From assembly GCF_008632075.1 (NCBI RefSeq), contig NZ_VWVM01000002.1, positions 1 through 64,000 on the forward strand: a stretch of DNA of 64,000 bases, in the 5' to 3' direction. The position numbers and the translations under genes were made by a program. This DNA comes from Candidatus Pantoea gossypiicola. Its GTDB lineage: Bacteria > Pseudomonadota > Gammaproteobacteria > Enterobacterales > Enterobacteriaceae. The stretch's first letter is position 1. Each line of letters opens with the position of its first letter. Under the pieces are notes generated by a model, which saw nothing but the letters and a program-made list of their open reading frames with translations, did not search any database and was not told the origin of the DNA. Positions 8,151-15,820 of the stretch are shown piece after piece.

Positions 8151-9419
8151 CTACTTCACCGCAGCTACCGGCAAATCCGTTACCCGTGTGGTATAGGCAG
8201 GCGACAGCATCTCGCGCTTCATCGCCCAGGCCTTATTGATCCCCTGCCCGGCAAACCACAGTTTTCCACTGCCGGTTTTGTTAATTGTATCAATCAGCTG
8301 CATCAGCTCCTGGCTGTTGCGGCGCGGCTGATGCTCGTCAAACAGATCAAGCTGGGCCACGCCCTGACTGAAAAAATCCCCCAGCACGATGCCCGCCTTG
8401 ATATAGCGATATCCCTTAATCCAGATGTTATCCAGACACGCCATTGCAACATTGATGATGTCGCGGGTGTCCTGCGTCGGGATCAGCAACGTCTCTATAG
8501 ACTGATTGCCATAAAAGGGTTCGTCAGTCGCGTGCGGGCTGGTGCGCAAAAATACGCCTATCTGACGGCAGTATTGATTCTCACGACGCAGTTTCTCTGC
8601 CGCGCGCTCCGCATAGGCACAGACGGCTTCGCGCATCTGGTCATAGTCGGAGATGCGGCTGCCAAACGAACGGGAACACATGATTTGCTGCTTATCCGGT
8701 GTCACTGACTCCAGTTCCAGGCAGGATTCGCCACGCAGTTCTCTGACGGTGCGCTCCATCACTACGCTGAACTGTTTGCGAATGGATTCGGTGCTTTGAT
8801 CGGCCAGATCTTTCGCCGTTATGACGCCCATAGCGTTGAGCCGTTTGCCGATCCGGTGCCCCACGCCCCAGACGTCAGCCACATCAATCAGTGCCAGCAG
8901 CTTTTTCTGTCGTTCGGGGTCCGATAAATCAACAATGCCACCGGTTTTGCTCCACTTTTTAGCCGCAAAATTCGCCAGCTTGGCCAGCGTTTTGGTCTGG
9001 GCAATGCCGACGCCGACGGTCAGATGGGTCTCTTTGCGGATCCGTTCTTTGACCTGCCGGCCAAAGGTCTCCAGCGCCATGCAGTTCTGCACGCCGGTGA
9101 GATCCATAAACGCCTCGTCAATCGAATAGATCTCCACCGAGGGTGCCATCTCTTCGAGGATGGTCATCACCCGCTCACTCATGTCGGCATAAAGCGCGTA
9201 ATTGGAGCTGAAGACCTGTACCGCGTGACGCGTCAGCTCTTCGCGCATTTTAAAATAGGGCGCGCCCATTTTTATACCGGCTTTCTTTGCCTCGGCGCTG
9301 CGCGCAATCACACAGCCGTCATTGTTCGACAGCACCACCACTGGTTTGCCTTTCAGATCGGGCCGGAAAACGGTTTCGCACGACGCATAAAAGCAGTTCA
9401 CATCGACCAGCGCGAACAT
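8151..9419 (-). CDS. umuC: UmuC, Y-family polymerase subunit of DNA polymerase V
   Basis: Error-prone translesion polymerase subunit of 422 residues, the E. coli length. The palm carries DVNCFYASCETVFRPDL (metal-binding Asp6) and YSIDEAFMDL (catalytic Asp-Glu). SFGSRISD and the little-finger domain follow, and a typical C-terminus ends in DLPVAAVK. With UmuD' and RecA it copies past UV and oxidative lesions during the SOS response. It starts two bases after the umuD stop codon and is transcribed from the LexA-controlled umuD promoter. Confidence 0.96.
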   Translation of the reverse strand: MFALVDVNCFYASCETVFRPDLKGKPVVVLSNNDGCVIARSAEAKKAGIKMGAPYFKMREELTRHAVQVFSSNYALYADMSERVMTILEEMAPSVEIYSIDEAFMDLTGVQNCMALETFGRQVKERIRKETHLTVGVGIAQTKTLAKLANFAAKKWSKTGGIVDLSDPERQKKLLALIDVADVWGVGHRIGKRLNAMGVITAKDLADQSTESIRKQFSVVMERTVRELRGESCLELESVTPDKQQIMCSRSFGSRISDYDQMREAVCAYAERAAEKLRRENQYCRQIGVFLRTSPHATDEPFYGNQSIETLLIPTQDTRDIINVAMACLDNIWIKGYRYIKAGIVLGDFFSQGVAQLDLFDEHQPRRNSQELMQLIDTINKTGSGKLWFAGQGINKAWAMKREMLSPAYTTRVTDLPVAAVK

Positions 9420-9421
9420 GG

Positions 9422-9841
9422 TCAGTGCGTCGATTTAATAACAAAGGTCACAACACCAAATACCTCCAGCGCATCTTCGGTCTGGATAGCGATCGGTTTA
9501 AATTTGGTGTTCATCGGCATCAGTTGCAGGCAGGGATGAAGCTGAAGACGTTTAACGGTAAATTCACCGTCGACGGCGGCCACCACGATATCGCCATGTG
9601 AGGCGGTGAGCGAGCTGTCAACCACCAGCATATCACCATCATTAATGCCCGCCTCAATCATCGACTCGCCGCTGACGCGGACAAAATAGGTGGCGCTGGG
9701 ATGCTGCACCATCAGCGCATTGAGATCGATACGTTGTTCGACATAATCCTGCGCCGGAGAGGGAAATCCGCACGGCACACGTTCGATATAAAGCGGTAAA
9801 GGCATAACGGCGCGAATGTCCGCAGGTTTAATGAATTCCAC
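9422..9841 (-). CDS. umuD: UmuD, self-cleaving subunit of DNA polymerase V
   Basis: A LexA-like peptidase of 139 residues (E. coli 139). The cleavage site Cys24-Gly25 is intact ([13 protein letters not shown]), as are catalytic Ser60 ([11 protein letters not shown]) and Lys97 (FTVKRLQL). RecA-promoted self-cleavage makes UmuD', the active partner of UmuC. First gene of the umuDC operon, with a perfect LexA box 24 bp before the start codon. Confidence 0.96.
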   Translation of the reverse strand: MEFIKPADIRAVMPLPLYIERVPCGFPSPAQDYVEQRIDLNALMVQHPSATYFVRVSGESMIEAGINDGDMLVVDSSLTASHGDIVVAAVDGEFTVKRLQLHPCLQLMPMNTKFKPIAIQTEDALEVFGVVTFVIKSTH

Positions 9842-9864
9842 AATTTCACTCCTTGCTCAGATTA

Positions 9865-9880
9865 CTGTATATAAATACAG
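9865..9880 (-). promoter_or_regulatory. LexA (SOS) box of umuDC
   Basis: CTGTATATAAATACAG matches the LexA consensus CTG-TN8A-CAG in all defined positions, and its AT-rich centre is typical of the tight umuDC operator. It lies 24 bp upstream of umuD. The remaining 300 bp up to the next gene hold AT-rich DNA with nothing else recognised. Confidence 0.93.
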
Positions 9881-10178
9881 TAATGGCTAATCCCCCTTTT
9901 AATCAAGTGACACGGAACATTTTTAAGTAAAGCAGTTGATGGTAATGCACTTTTTTAACCCTCTTTTTTCTTACTGCTGCGCGAGTAAGCGGAAACGGGT
10001 TACTTTTGCCGCAGCACGGGAATATCAGCGTTTTTTTCTTTCAGTAACTAATCTTATAAATTCACCCGCTGATTATTTTTACTTAAGGAAAATCTGACAA
10101 CGTCTCTGTGGCATTTGCCGAGGTTTGAATATTCAGAGCGGGCTGGTTATTCTGCTTTTTTTAAGGCATGGAGGAGTT

Positions 10179-10430
10179 ATGGCAGACGACGATCGAATTA
10201 AACATCTGGAAGAAGCCGTTGCGCAGTTAACGGTTGAGACCACGGTATTAAAAGCGATACTCGGTCAGCAAATTGCGCTGAATAATCTCAACTACAAAGG
10301 GAAGTTTGACGATGTGCTGGCCGCGCTGGCGAAAGAATATGCCGAACGCGGTCTGGAGGAAGGCAATAATCAGGCAATCCATGACGCCCTGCGTCAGTAT
10401 ATTAAATATGAGCCACCCGCGATGGAATAG
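10179..10430 (+). CDS. Small coiled-coil protein, unknown (weak IraP-like appearance)
   Basis: A soluble protein of 83 residues, MADDDRIKHLEEAVAQLTVETTVLKAILGQQIAL..., with a clear heptad N-terminal coiled coil and an acidic helical C-terminus (IHDALRQYIKYEPPAME). GGAGG stands before the ATG at 10179; the longer frame lacks one. By eye the order of helices and length resemble IraP, the RpoS-stabilising anti-adaptor (86 residues), but conserved residues are too few to claim homology. It lies downstream of a 300-bp gap after the umuD promoter and is transcribed divergently from it. Confidence 0.65.
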   Translation: MADDDRIKHLEEAVAQLTVETTVLKAILGQQIALNNLNYKGKFDDVLAALAKEYAERGLEEGNNQAIHDALRQYIKYEPPAME

Positions 10431-10530
10431 GACTTTCCGGCAGCGTCCGCTCACCGGACGTTACCGGCTCCTGAACACTGCCATCTTCTGACCCGTCCCG
10501 GCAGCAGCCTGAGGCGCTGCGGGTTAGTCT

Positions 10531-10755
10531 TTAAGCCTGGCTATCACTCTCCAGCGCATCCTGAATCGCATCAGCCAGATTACCAATTTCATTCGCCACG
10601 GCCTGCAGGTCCCAGGAAGCTTTTGAACCGGTTGCTGATGTTGAAGCGCTGACTGACTCCTTTGCCACTGACAGCGCCGCTGCCACAGCCACTGAACGTT
10701 TATGTTGTTCCTGCGTCACGCCCGCAGGCGGAATCGCAAAATAGTCGTGAACCAT
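10531..10755 (-). CDS. Small Ala/Ser-rich protein, unknown
   Basis: A 74-residue protein, MVHDYFAIPPAGVTQEQHKRSVAVAAALSVAKESVSAS..., ending in a helical segment LQAVANEIGNLADAIQDALES. There is no signal peptide. AAGGAAATGATCATG gives correct spacing only to the ATG at 10755, not the one at 10761. The low-complexity centre hampers family recognition. It is divergent from ariR across 550 bp that hold a perfect palindrome, a promoter and a hairpin array. Confidence 0.6.
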   Translation of the reverse strand: MVHDYFAIPPAGVTQEQHKRSVAVAAALSVAKESVSASTSATGSKASWDLQAVANEIGNLADAIQDALESDSQA

Positions 10756-10888
10756 GATCATTTCCTTGTGATGAATAAGGGCTCAACCTTAGCCTTCTGC
10801 ATCAGGCGTGGGAAGTGAATTATGTGGCATGACCTGTCAGGCGGACAGGATTGCAGCAGCCGTGTTGCGTTGTCTGCTTTTCCTGCGC

Positions 10889-10919
10889 AAAAAACCTGTA
10901 CAGGCTGTACAGGTTTTTT
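10889..10919. repeat. Perfect 31-bp palindrome in a divergent intergenic region
   Basis: Two 15-base arms (A6 CCTGTACAG and CTGTACAGG T6) flank a single G. It looks like a bidirectional terminator, yet both neighbouring annotated genes start away from it, so there is no obvious transcript to end. It contains TGTACA twice and shares the 11 bases CTGTACAGGCT with the ycgZ promoter, so an operator is equally possible. Confidence 0.6.
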
Positions 10920-11124
10920 TGCTGAAATAACTGCCTGAACCGCTGTTGTATCATTTTTGCAGAGCCGCAAAGAAGAGACGTTACGCACAAGCGGACGCTC
11001 TCACCCTGCAAAAATAATCCTTTAACTCTCTGAATTAAATCATATAAACACTAAAAACCCGACACACTTCCGTTGTCTGCCTGCCCCTCAACACCTCTGA
11101 CCAGTGATTTTTTGTCAAATTCTA

Positions 11125-11152
11125 TTGTACAACTTTGCCATCTTTGTATAAC
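11125..11152 (+). promoter_or_regulatory. ariR/leader promoter with MlrA/BluR-type operator
   Basis: TTGTACA (11125-11131) and TGTATAA (11145-11151) are 13 bp apart, as before ycgZ. TTGTAC as -35 and TATAAC as -10 have a 16-bp spacer, so transcription would begin near 11159, at the first base of the hairpin array. The downstream flank AACTTT repeats after each half-site. Confidence 0.6.
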
Positions 11153-11157
11153 TTTAT

Positions 11158-11244
11158 CTCGTGATGTTAAATCACTTGTAACGAGGGTGCTTTGCACCGC
11201 ATCTGAAGGTGTTGTGGATTTCCACCTTCAGATGCAATTTTTTT
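11158..11244 (+). ncRNA. Candidate small RNA or attenuator upstream of ariR
   Basis: About 87 bases hold three successive hairpins: GTGAT/ATCAC (extendable by CTC/GAG), GGTGC-TTT-GCACC (11186-11198), and a perfect 13-bp stem GCATCTGAAGGTG/CACCTTCAGATGC (11199-11235) followed by AA and seven Ts. The last is a textbook intrinsic terminator. The array starts where the upstream promoter should start transcription and ends 63 bp before the ariR start. It may be a separate sRNA or a leader controlling readthrough into ariR. No known family was recognised. Confidence 0.5.
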
Positions 11245-11306
11245 GCGTCAGCCGGTTACCGGATCTGTATCGACGCATTCCTCCCCAATTTTTTATGAGG
11301 CCTGAC

Positions 11307-11564
11307 ATGCAAACAACGATGAATACAGAGTCTCAGATTTCTGATTACTTCATGAACTCTGGTACAGCGCTGACCACTGAAAAACAGGTCATCGCCGCGG
11401 TCCATACTGAACTCGCGCGAGCCAAAGCCCATGTCTCCGATAAAGACATTGTGCTGGGCCTAATTCACCGCCTGGAGAGCGAGCGCGACGTGGTTAAGCA
11501 GGATATTTACCGTCAGGCTCTTGAACATGTTCTGCAGCGTGCAACGGCTACCAGCGAAAGCTAA
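11307..11564 (+). CDS. ariR: AriR/YmgB-family biofilm and acid-resistance regulator
   Basis: A cytosolic protein of 85 residues (E. coli AriR 88). The C-terminal half matches the family closely: DKDIVLGLIHRLESERDVVKQDIYRQALEHVL, the dimerising helical core. E. coli AriR represses biofilm, aids acid survival and connects BluF/BluR signalling to Rcs. The ATG at 11307 follows GAGG at good spacing; longer starts run through the leader terminator. A terminator follows at 11626. It is distant from ycgZ here but shares the same upstream motif. Confidence 0.85.
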   Translation: MQTTMNTESQISDYFMNSGTALTTEKQVIAAVHTELARAKAHVSDKDIVLGLIHRLESERDVVKQDIYRQALEHVLQRATATSES

Positions 11565-11625
11565 AAACCTGTGTCTGTTATGACGGAACGCGAATTAGCA
11601 CGGATGCTTTTCCACTACGGAATCG

Positions 11626-11648
11626 GCCCCTTTTAAAGGGGCTTTTTT
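11626..11648 (+). terminator. Intrinsic terminator of ariR
   Basis: Stem GCCCCTTT/AAAGGGGC is followed by TTTTTT, about 60 bp after the ariR stop. Confidence 0.85.
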
Positions 11649-11721
11649 ATTTCTGCTGCACTGCATCACCCGCCTCTTTTTCATCTCACGCATTGCCTGC
11701 CCTGCCGGGCCACATATAGCT

Positions 11722-11731
11722 CTACTATTTA
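11722..11731 (+). promoter_or_regulatory. Possible sigma-S -10 element of katN
   Basis: CTACTATTTA resembles the stationary-phase extended -10 CTAYRCTTA, though the C at the fourth position from the end is missing. It lies about 120 bp before katN. No good -35 is visible, which would be compatible with sigma-S. Tentative. Confidence 0.3.
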
Positions 11732-11853
11732 CCTTTTTTGCCGCTTATTTCACCTTAAATTGCGATTAATTGCTCTCGGTTCGCTTTATTTATCCGATAT
11801 CTGTGTCCAGGCTTTTTCTGCATCCACTGCAAACACAGACGAGGAAAATAACC

Positions 11854-12702
11854 ATGTTTCATCATTCATCAAAACTTCAATTCCCGGTTCGTGTAGAGAA
11901 GCCCGATCCAGAGTTTGCCATGCTGTTACAGCAGGCCATCGGCGGCGTCGAGGGTGAGATTCGTGTAGCGATGCAATACTTTTTCCAGGCGATGGGCGCG
12001 CGGGGTGATGCGCGGATTCGGGATCTGCTGATCTCTACCGCCACCGAAGAGCTGAGCCATATCGAAATGCTGGGCTATGCCGTAGCGCTGAACCTTGAAG
12101 GCGCACCGCTCTCTTATCAGGAAGCGTCAGCGAAAGATCCGGTGGTTAATGCGATTCTGGGCGGCATGAATCCGCGCCATATTCTCTCTTCCGGTCTGGC
12201 AGCCATGCCGGTGAACGCCAACGGCATGCCGTTCGACATGAGCCACATCTACGCCTCCGGCAACGTAGCCGCCGATATGCTGGCTAACGTCACTGCAGAA
12301 GCCACCGGCCGCGTCCTCGCCACCCGCCTCTACAACATGACCGAAGATAAAGGCATGAAGGATTTCCTTTCCTTCCTGATCGCCCGTGACACCATGCACC
12401 AGCAGCAGTGGCTGGCGGTAATCGAAGAGATGGGTGGCCTGAACGCATCACTGCCGATCCCGAACAGCTTCCCGCAGGAACATGAGGCGCAGGAGCACTC
12501 TTACTACTGCCTGAATACCTCACTGGATAAACCGCTGCCGGAAGGACGCTGGAGCAGTGGCCCGGCTTACGATGGTCATGGTCAGTTCAGCGCGAAACAG
12601 CAGCCCGAGATTCTGGGTGATGAGCCGCTGCTCGGCAATGCACGTCCCGGCTCCGGTGCGCAGTCAGAGCAGATTGACGGCATCACGCCACCGAAACCTT
12701 AA
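11854..12702 (+). CDS. katN: Manganese (non-haem) catalase KatN
   Basis: A dimanganese catalase of 282 residues that disproportionates hydrogen peroxide. The four-helix bundle carries the metal ligands: EGEIRVAMQYFFQ (about 35), TATEELSHIEMLGY (about 65-70), NVTAEATGRV (about 148) and ARDTMHQQQW (about 181). The C-terminal tail is extended and Gly/Pro-rich. The ATG at 11854 follows GAGGAAAA; the longer open frame is not coding. Similar genes occur in Salmonella (katN, RpoS-dependent) and Pantoea. A strong terminator separates it from the SDR gene that follows. Confidence 0.92.
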   Translation: MFHHSSKLQFPVRVEKPDPEFAMLLQQAIGGVEGEIRVAMQYFFQAMGARGDARIRDLLISTATEELSHIEMLGYAVALNLEGAPLSYQEASAKDPVVNAILGGMNPRHILSSGLAAMPVNANGMPFDMSHIYASGNVAADMLANVTAEATGRVLATRLYNMTEDKGMKDFLSFLIARDTMHQQQWLAVIEEMGGLNASLPIPNSFPQEHEAQEHSYYCLNTSLDKPLPEGRWSSGPAYDGHGQFSAKQQPEILGDEPLLGNARPGSGAQSEQIDGITPPKP

Positions 12703-12709
12703 TTGCCCG

Positions 12710-12741
12710 CCTGTCAGGGAACGATGCCCTGACAGGTTTTT
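12710..12741 (+). terminator. Intrinsic terminator of katN
   Basis: The 10-bp stem CCTGTCAGGG/CCCTGACAGG with loop AACGATG is followed by TTTTT. It lies only 25 bp upstream of the next gene, so expression of that gene needs readthrough or a promoter overlapping the hairpin. Confidence 0.85.
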
Positions 12742-12766
12742 CCCATCTTTTTATGGAGGAGTCGTC

Positions 12767-13630
12767 ATGTCATCCACTCAGCGTCCACAACCCCCTTTCG
12801 AAGAGCAGCAGCAGACGTGGCCTGGCAGTACCGCCGCGATGCAGCCACAGCCCGATCATGGTGAAGAGAGTTATCAGGGTTCAGGCCGTCTGGCGGGTAA
12901 AAAAGCGATTATTACCGGCGGCGATTCCGGCATTGGCCGGGCCGTGGCGATTGCTTTTGCCCGGGAAGGTGCTGACGTGCTGATCTCTTATCTTGATGAG
13001 CATGAGGATGCGCAGGATACCGCCCGACTGGTTGAGGCCGCCGGTCAGAAAGCCGTCCTGGTGCCTGGCGACATTACCGATGCGTCACACTGCAACGCGC
13101 TGGTCGATAAAGCCGTTGAAGCCTTTGGTGAAATTAACATTGTGGTGAATAACGCGGCGTATCAGATGACGCGCGAATCGCTGGATGAGATCGGTGACGA
13201 CGAGTTTGATCGGACGATGAAGACTAACCTGTACGCGATGTTTTACATCACCAAAGCGGCCACTAAACATATGCCTGCAGGCGGGTCGATCATTAATACG
13301 GCCTCGATCAATGCTGACCAGCCGAAACCGAAACTGCTCGCCTACTCCGCGACTAAAGCCGCCATCGTTAACTTCTCCGGTGGCCTGGCAGCCCTGCTGG
13401 CGGAGAAAGGCATCCGTGCCAATGCGGTCGCACCCGGTCCCATCTGGACACCGCTGATCCCGTCGACCATGCCGGTTGAACAGGTGAAAAACTTTGGCAG
13501 TGAAGTACCTCTGCAGCGTGCCGGTCAGCCTGCTGAGCTGGCACCCACCTATGTGATGCTGGCCAGTGATGAAGCCAGCTACATTTCCGGGGCGACCATC
13601 GCCGTCACGGGCGGCGTGGCGATTATTTAA
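12767..13630 (+). CDS. SDR-family oxidoreductase (YghA-like)
   Basis: A short-chain dehydrogenase of 287 residues. A 45-residue Gln/Pro-rich extension precedes the Rossmann domain with ITGGDSGIGRAVA (TGxxxGIG), VNNAAYQ, catalytic Ser (NTASINADQ) and YSATKAAI (YxxxK), ending in VTGGVAII. Length and N-terminal extension match the YghA/YhxC group, often found beside catalase or general stress genes; the physiological substrate is unknown. GGAGG precedes the ATG at 12767. It may be cotranscribed with katN by terminator readthrough. Its last eight bases overlap the convergent UVDE gene. Confidence 0.87.
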   Translation: MSSTQRPQPPFEEQQQTWPGSTAAMQPQPDHGEESYQGSGRLAGKKAIITGGDSGIGRAVAIAFAREGADVLISYLDEHEDAQDTARLVEAAGQKAVLVPGDITDASHCNALVDKAVEAFGEINIVVNNAAYQMTRESLDEIGDDEFDRTMKTNLYAMFYITKAATKHMPAGGSIINTASINADQPKPKLLAYSATKAAIVNFSGGLAALLAEKGIRANAVAPGPIWTPLIPSTMPVEQVKNFGSEVPLQRAGQPAELAPTYVMLASDEASYISGATIAVTGGVAII

Positions 13631-14633
13631 CGTTTGCCGATTCCCTGGTCGCTTCGGCCAGGGGATTCCTTATCAGCTTCTGCGCTATCCCCCACTGATA
13701 AAGCGGTTCCCGCGCCAGATTTTTCATTTTCACTTCACACATGATGTCGAAAGCCTGAAACGACAACGCCCAGCCATTCAGCGTCGGATTGAAGAAGAAG
13801 TCTGAGTGCGCCCGCAGTTTGCTTTTGCTCACACCCAGCTGCTGCTGATCGGGCCAGCCCTGTTCGGGAATCATCCCCTCCTGTGAAATCGAATAGTGAA
13901 GCACCGGTCGCACGCCGCGCCAGGAGTCGATGACCCTGGCCACACGCGCGTCATCCGGCTGAATAAACTCACTCTCTTTCACCCAGTGATGGTGGATATC
14001 CAGCACGACCGGACAGAGCGATGCCGCCTGCAGCACATCATCCAGCGAGCAGGAGATCTCATCATTCTCCACCGTCAGCATCAGCCGTGCCTCCGGGCTG
14101 AGCTGATTAAATGACTGTTTAAAGCCGTCGAATCCTGCCTTACCATTCATATGGATGTTGATTTTAAAATCCTGGAAGGTCTTGCCGTAGCCCATCAGAC
14201 AGGCGCAGAGCGTGTGATACTCCACATCCTCCAGAGCACGCACCACGACATCGGGATTATCAGAGGCCAGCACGGTATATTGGCCCGGATGGAAGGAAAG
14301 CCGGATGTCATGCGCCCGCGCCAGCTCACCACAGCGGGCAAACAGCGGATAGAGTTCAGGCAGGAATTCCGCAAACAGCGGCGTCGCTTCGGGCACCGTA
14401 TAAAGCGGCAGCAGATCGCTGCCGATACGCATCATTCGCAGCGGCGCGGGTAACGTAGCCAGATGCTCAAGCGTCAGGTAGAGATTATTGAGATTGGTAA
14501 CGGTGATCTCATGAACCAGCTGATGACGTTCAGCGTGCGGTAAACTCAGAAATCGTTTACGGGTCGTCGCGCGAAACGGGAAAAACTGTTTGCCGTCGCT
14601 GTTGAGATACTTACATGCAAAGCCTAATTTCAT
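13623..14633 (-). CDS. uvsE: UV DNA damage endonuclease (UVDE/UvsE)
   Basis: A TIM-barrel endonuclease of 336 residues that nicks DNA 5' to UV photoproducts independently of UvrABC. Family motifs are present: MKLGFACKYLNSDGK, RMMRIGSDLLPLY, LSFHPGQYTVL (metal His), INIHMNGKAG, LTVENDE (metal Glu), VVLDIHHHW (metal His) and LHYSISQEG. The start at 14633 matches the family. It is unusual in enteric bacteria, known in Pantoea, Bacillus and Deinococcus, and fits UV exposure on leaves. It converges with, and overlaps, the SDR gene. Confidence 0.93.
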   Translation of the reverse strand: MKLGFACKYLNSDGKQFFPFRATTRKRFLSLPHAERHQLVHEITVTNLNNLYLTLEHLATLPAPLRMMRIGSDLLPLYTVPEATPLFAEFLPELYPLFARCGELARAHDIRLSFHPGQYTVLASDNPDVVVRALEDVEYHTLCACLMGYGKTFQDFKINIHMNGKAGFDGFKQSFNQLSPEARLMLTVENDEISCSLDDVLQAASLCPVVLDIHHHWVKESEFIQPDDARVARVIDSWRGVRPVLHYSISQEGMIPEQGWPDQQQLGVSKSKLRAHSDFFFNPTLNGWALSFQAFDIMCEVKMKNLAREPLYQWGIAQKLIRNPLAEATRESANVK

Positions 14634-14734
14634 GACTGCTCCTGATTGATGCTTATCAGAAGTGTAACAGGCCTCTGGCGACCAGCCAGTCGCGGGCCAC
14701 AGAGGCAGAGTGAATAATGACAGGGAGAGAGACT

Positions 14735-15100
14735 ATGCAGGGTCACGCGATCCAGCGCATCGCTATCGACGCGGCTGAAAGGCTGCCCGCCGCCGAATCG
14801 GGCTATCCGTTCGGGCCGGAACATCAGGTTTTTAAAGTGTGTGGAAAAGTGTTTTTACTGCTGACCGAACTGCGGGGCGTGCCAATTATCACCCTGAAAT
14901 GCGAACCGCAACAGGCGGAGCTGCACCGGGTCATCTATCCCTCGATCACTGCCGGTTACCATATGAATAAGCGCCACTGGATTACGGTTTATCCCGGCGA
15001 CGGCCTCTCGCCAGGTCTGATTCAGCAGCTGGTTGAGGAGTCATATCAGCGGGTGGTGCGCGGCATCCCCGCCTCACGCCGCCCGGTGTGGGTGGGATGA
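14735..15100 (+). CDS. MmcQ/YjbR (DUF419) family protein
   Basis: A small cytosolic protein of 121 residues with the YjbR cyclophilin-like/DNA-binding fold: ESGYPFGPEHQVFKVCGKVFLLL, ITLKCEPQQAELHR, SITAGYHMNKRHWITV and LVEESYQRVVRGIPASRR. The molecular role of the family is not settled. The ATG at 14735 follows GGGAGAGAG; an ATG 18 bases earlier lacks this. It is divergent from the UVDE gene across 100 bp. Confidence 0.85.
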   Translation: MQGHAIQRIAIDAAERLPAAESGYPFGPEHQVFKVCGKVFLLLTELRGVPIITLKCEPQQAELHRVIYPSITAGYHMNKRHWITVYPGDGLSPGLIQQLVEESYQRVVRGIPASRRPVWVG

Positions 15101-15207
15101 AGGCGGCCGGATGGGATGAGCATTATCCCGCGTCAGAGAGAAAGTGTGTTTGATGGCAGGAATAATCTATAGCAGGACCAGAATCAACGCCTGCCATCCT
15201 TAGTCAG

Positions 15208-15492
15208 TCAGAGGGAAATCTGAGGATTTTCAACGCCACAGGCGCGGGCATAGCGGGCGAGTGTTTCAACTGTGGCTTTATCTGCGCGACGTTCGGTGCG
15301 TGAGACTGCAGAGGGACTGACACCGAGTGCCTCTGCGACCTGGGCGCTGGTCATTCCCGCGCTTTCCCGCCATTTGGCTAACTGCTCGCGCAGGTGCTCT
15401 GCCCGAACCTCAGCCTCATAATGCTCGCGAACAACCGGATCAGATAAAATTTCTTTGCGGGCCGTCGTCCACGCAACTGATTTTTTACTCAT
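15208..15492 (-). CDS. HigA-like antitoxin (XRE helix-turn-helix)
   Basis: An antitoxin of 94 residues. The C-terminal XRE HTH spans about residues 47-90: MTSAQVAEALGVSPSAVSRTERRADKATVETLARYARACG. The N-terminal region (ILSDPVVREHYEAEVR) is typical of antitoxins paired with RelE/HigB toxins and is predicted to wrap the toxin. It starts inside the last codons of the toxin gene (8-base overlap), so the two are translationally coupled. It probably represses the pair through the 28-bp palindrome upstream of the toxin. Confidence 0.85.
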   Translation of the reverse strand: MSKKSVAWTTARKEILSDPVVREHYEAEVRAEHLREQLAKWRESAGMTSAQVAEALGVSPSAVSRTERRADKATVETLARYARACGVENPQISL

Positions 15493-15805
15493 CGTTTAAC
15501 ATCTCCTCTAAACGGTGCGCCGCTGCGATCATGACTGCTGCTGGCGTTTTTTTAGTCTCTTTCACAAAAGCTTTCAGGATAAAAATACGTCTGCCTTTCT
15601 GATAAACATACACCGCTCGCCCAATCTCATTTGCCTTCGCCCTGAGCTCAAAAAAACCCGACCCTAATGGTTTGGTATCAGGCTCTCTCAAATCAGTTCC
15701 ACGGGTAGCCAGTTTATCTATTTGCCGGGCTAGCTTAGCCCGGAGCATCTCTGGCATTGCCTTAATTTCAGCGAGCGCTTCCATGTGTATCGTTATCTCA
15801 AACAT
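15485..15805 (-). CDS. HigB/RelE-type toxin (phage Gp49-like)
   Basis: A toxin of 106 residues, of the RelE/HigB superfamily of ribosome-dependent mRNA endonucleases. It has MEALAEIKAMPEMLRAKLARQIDKLATRG, LGSGFFELRAKANEIGRAVYVYQKGRRIFILKAFVKETKKTP, the core beta-sheet with conserved Leu-Arg and Lys-Lys-Thr-Pro segments. Toxin-before-antitoxin order is the HigBA arrangement. A small palindromic operator sits just upstream. The pair may stabilise this accessory block. Confidence 0.88.
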   Translation of the reverse strand: MFEITIHMEALAEIKAMPEMLRAKLARQIDKLATRGTDLREPDTKPLGSGFFELRAKANEIGRAVYVYQKGRRIFILKAFVKETKKTPAAVMIAAAHRLEEMLNDE

Positions 15806-15820
15806 AAATCCTCCGTTGGC

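Noticed and set aside
10820..10936. 38-codon frame across the 31-bp palindrome
   Set aside because: A fair ribosome site but Cys/Gly low-information sequence and no promoter; kept only as a remark in the palindrome finding.
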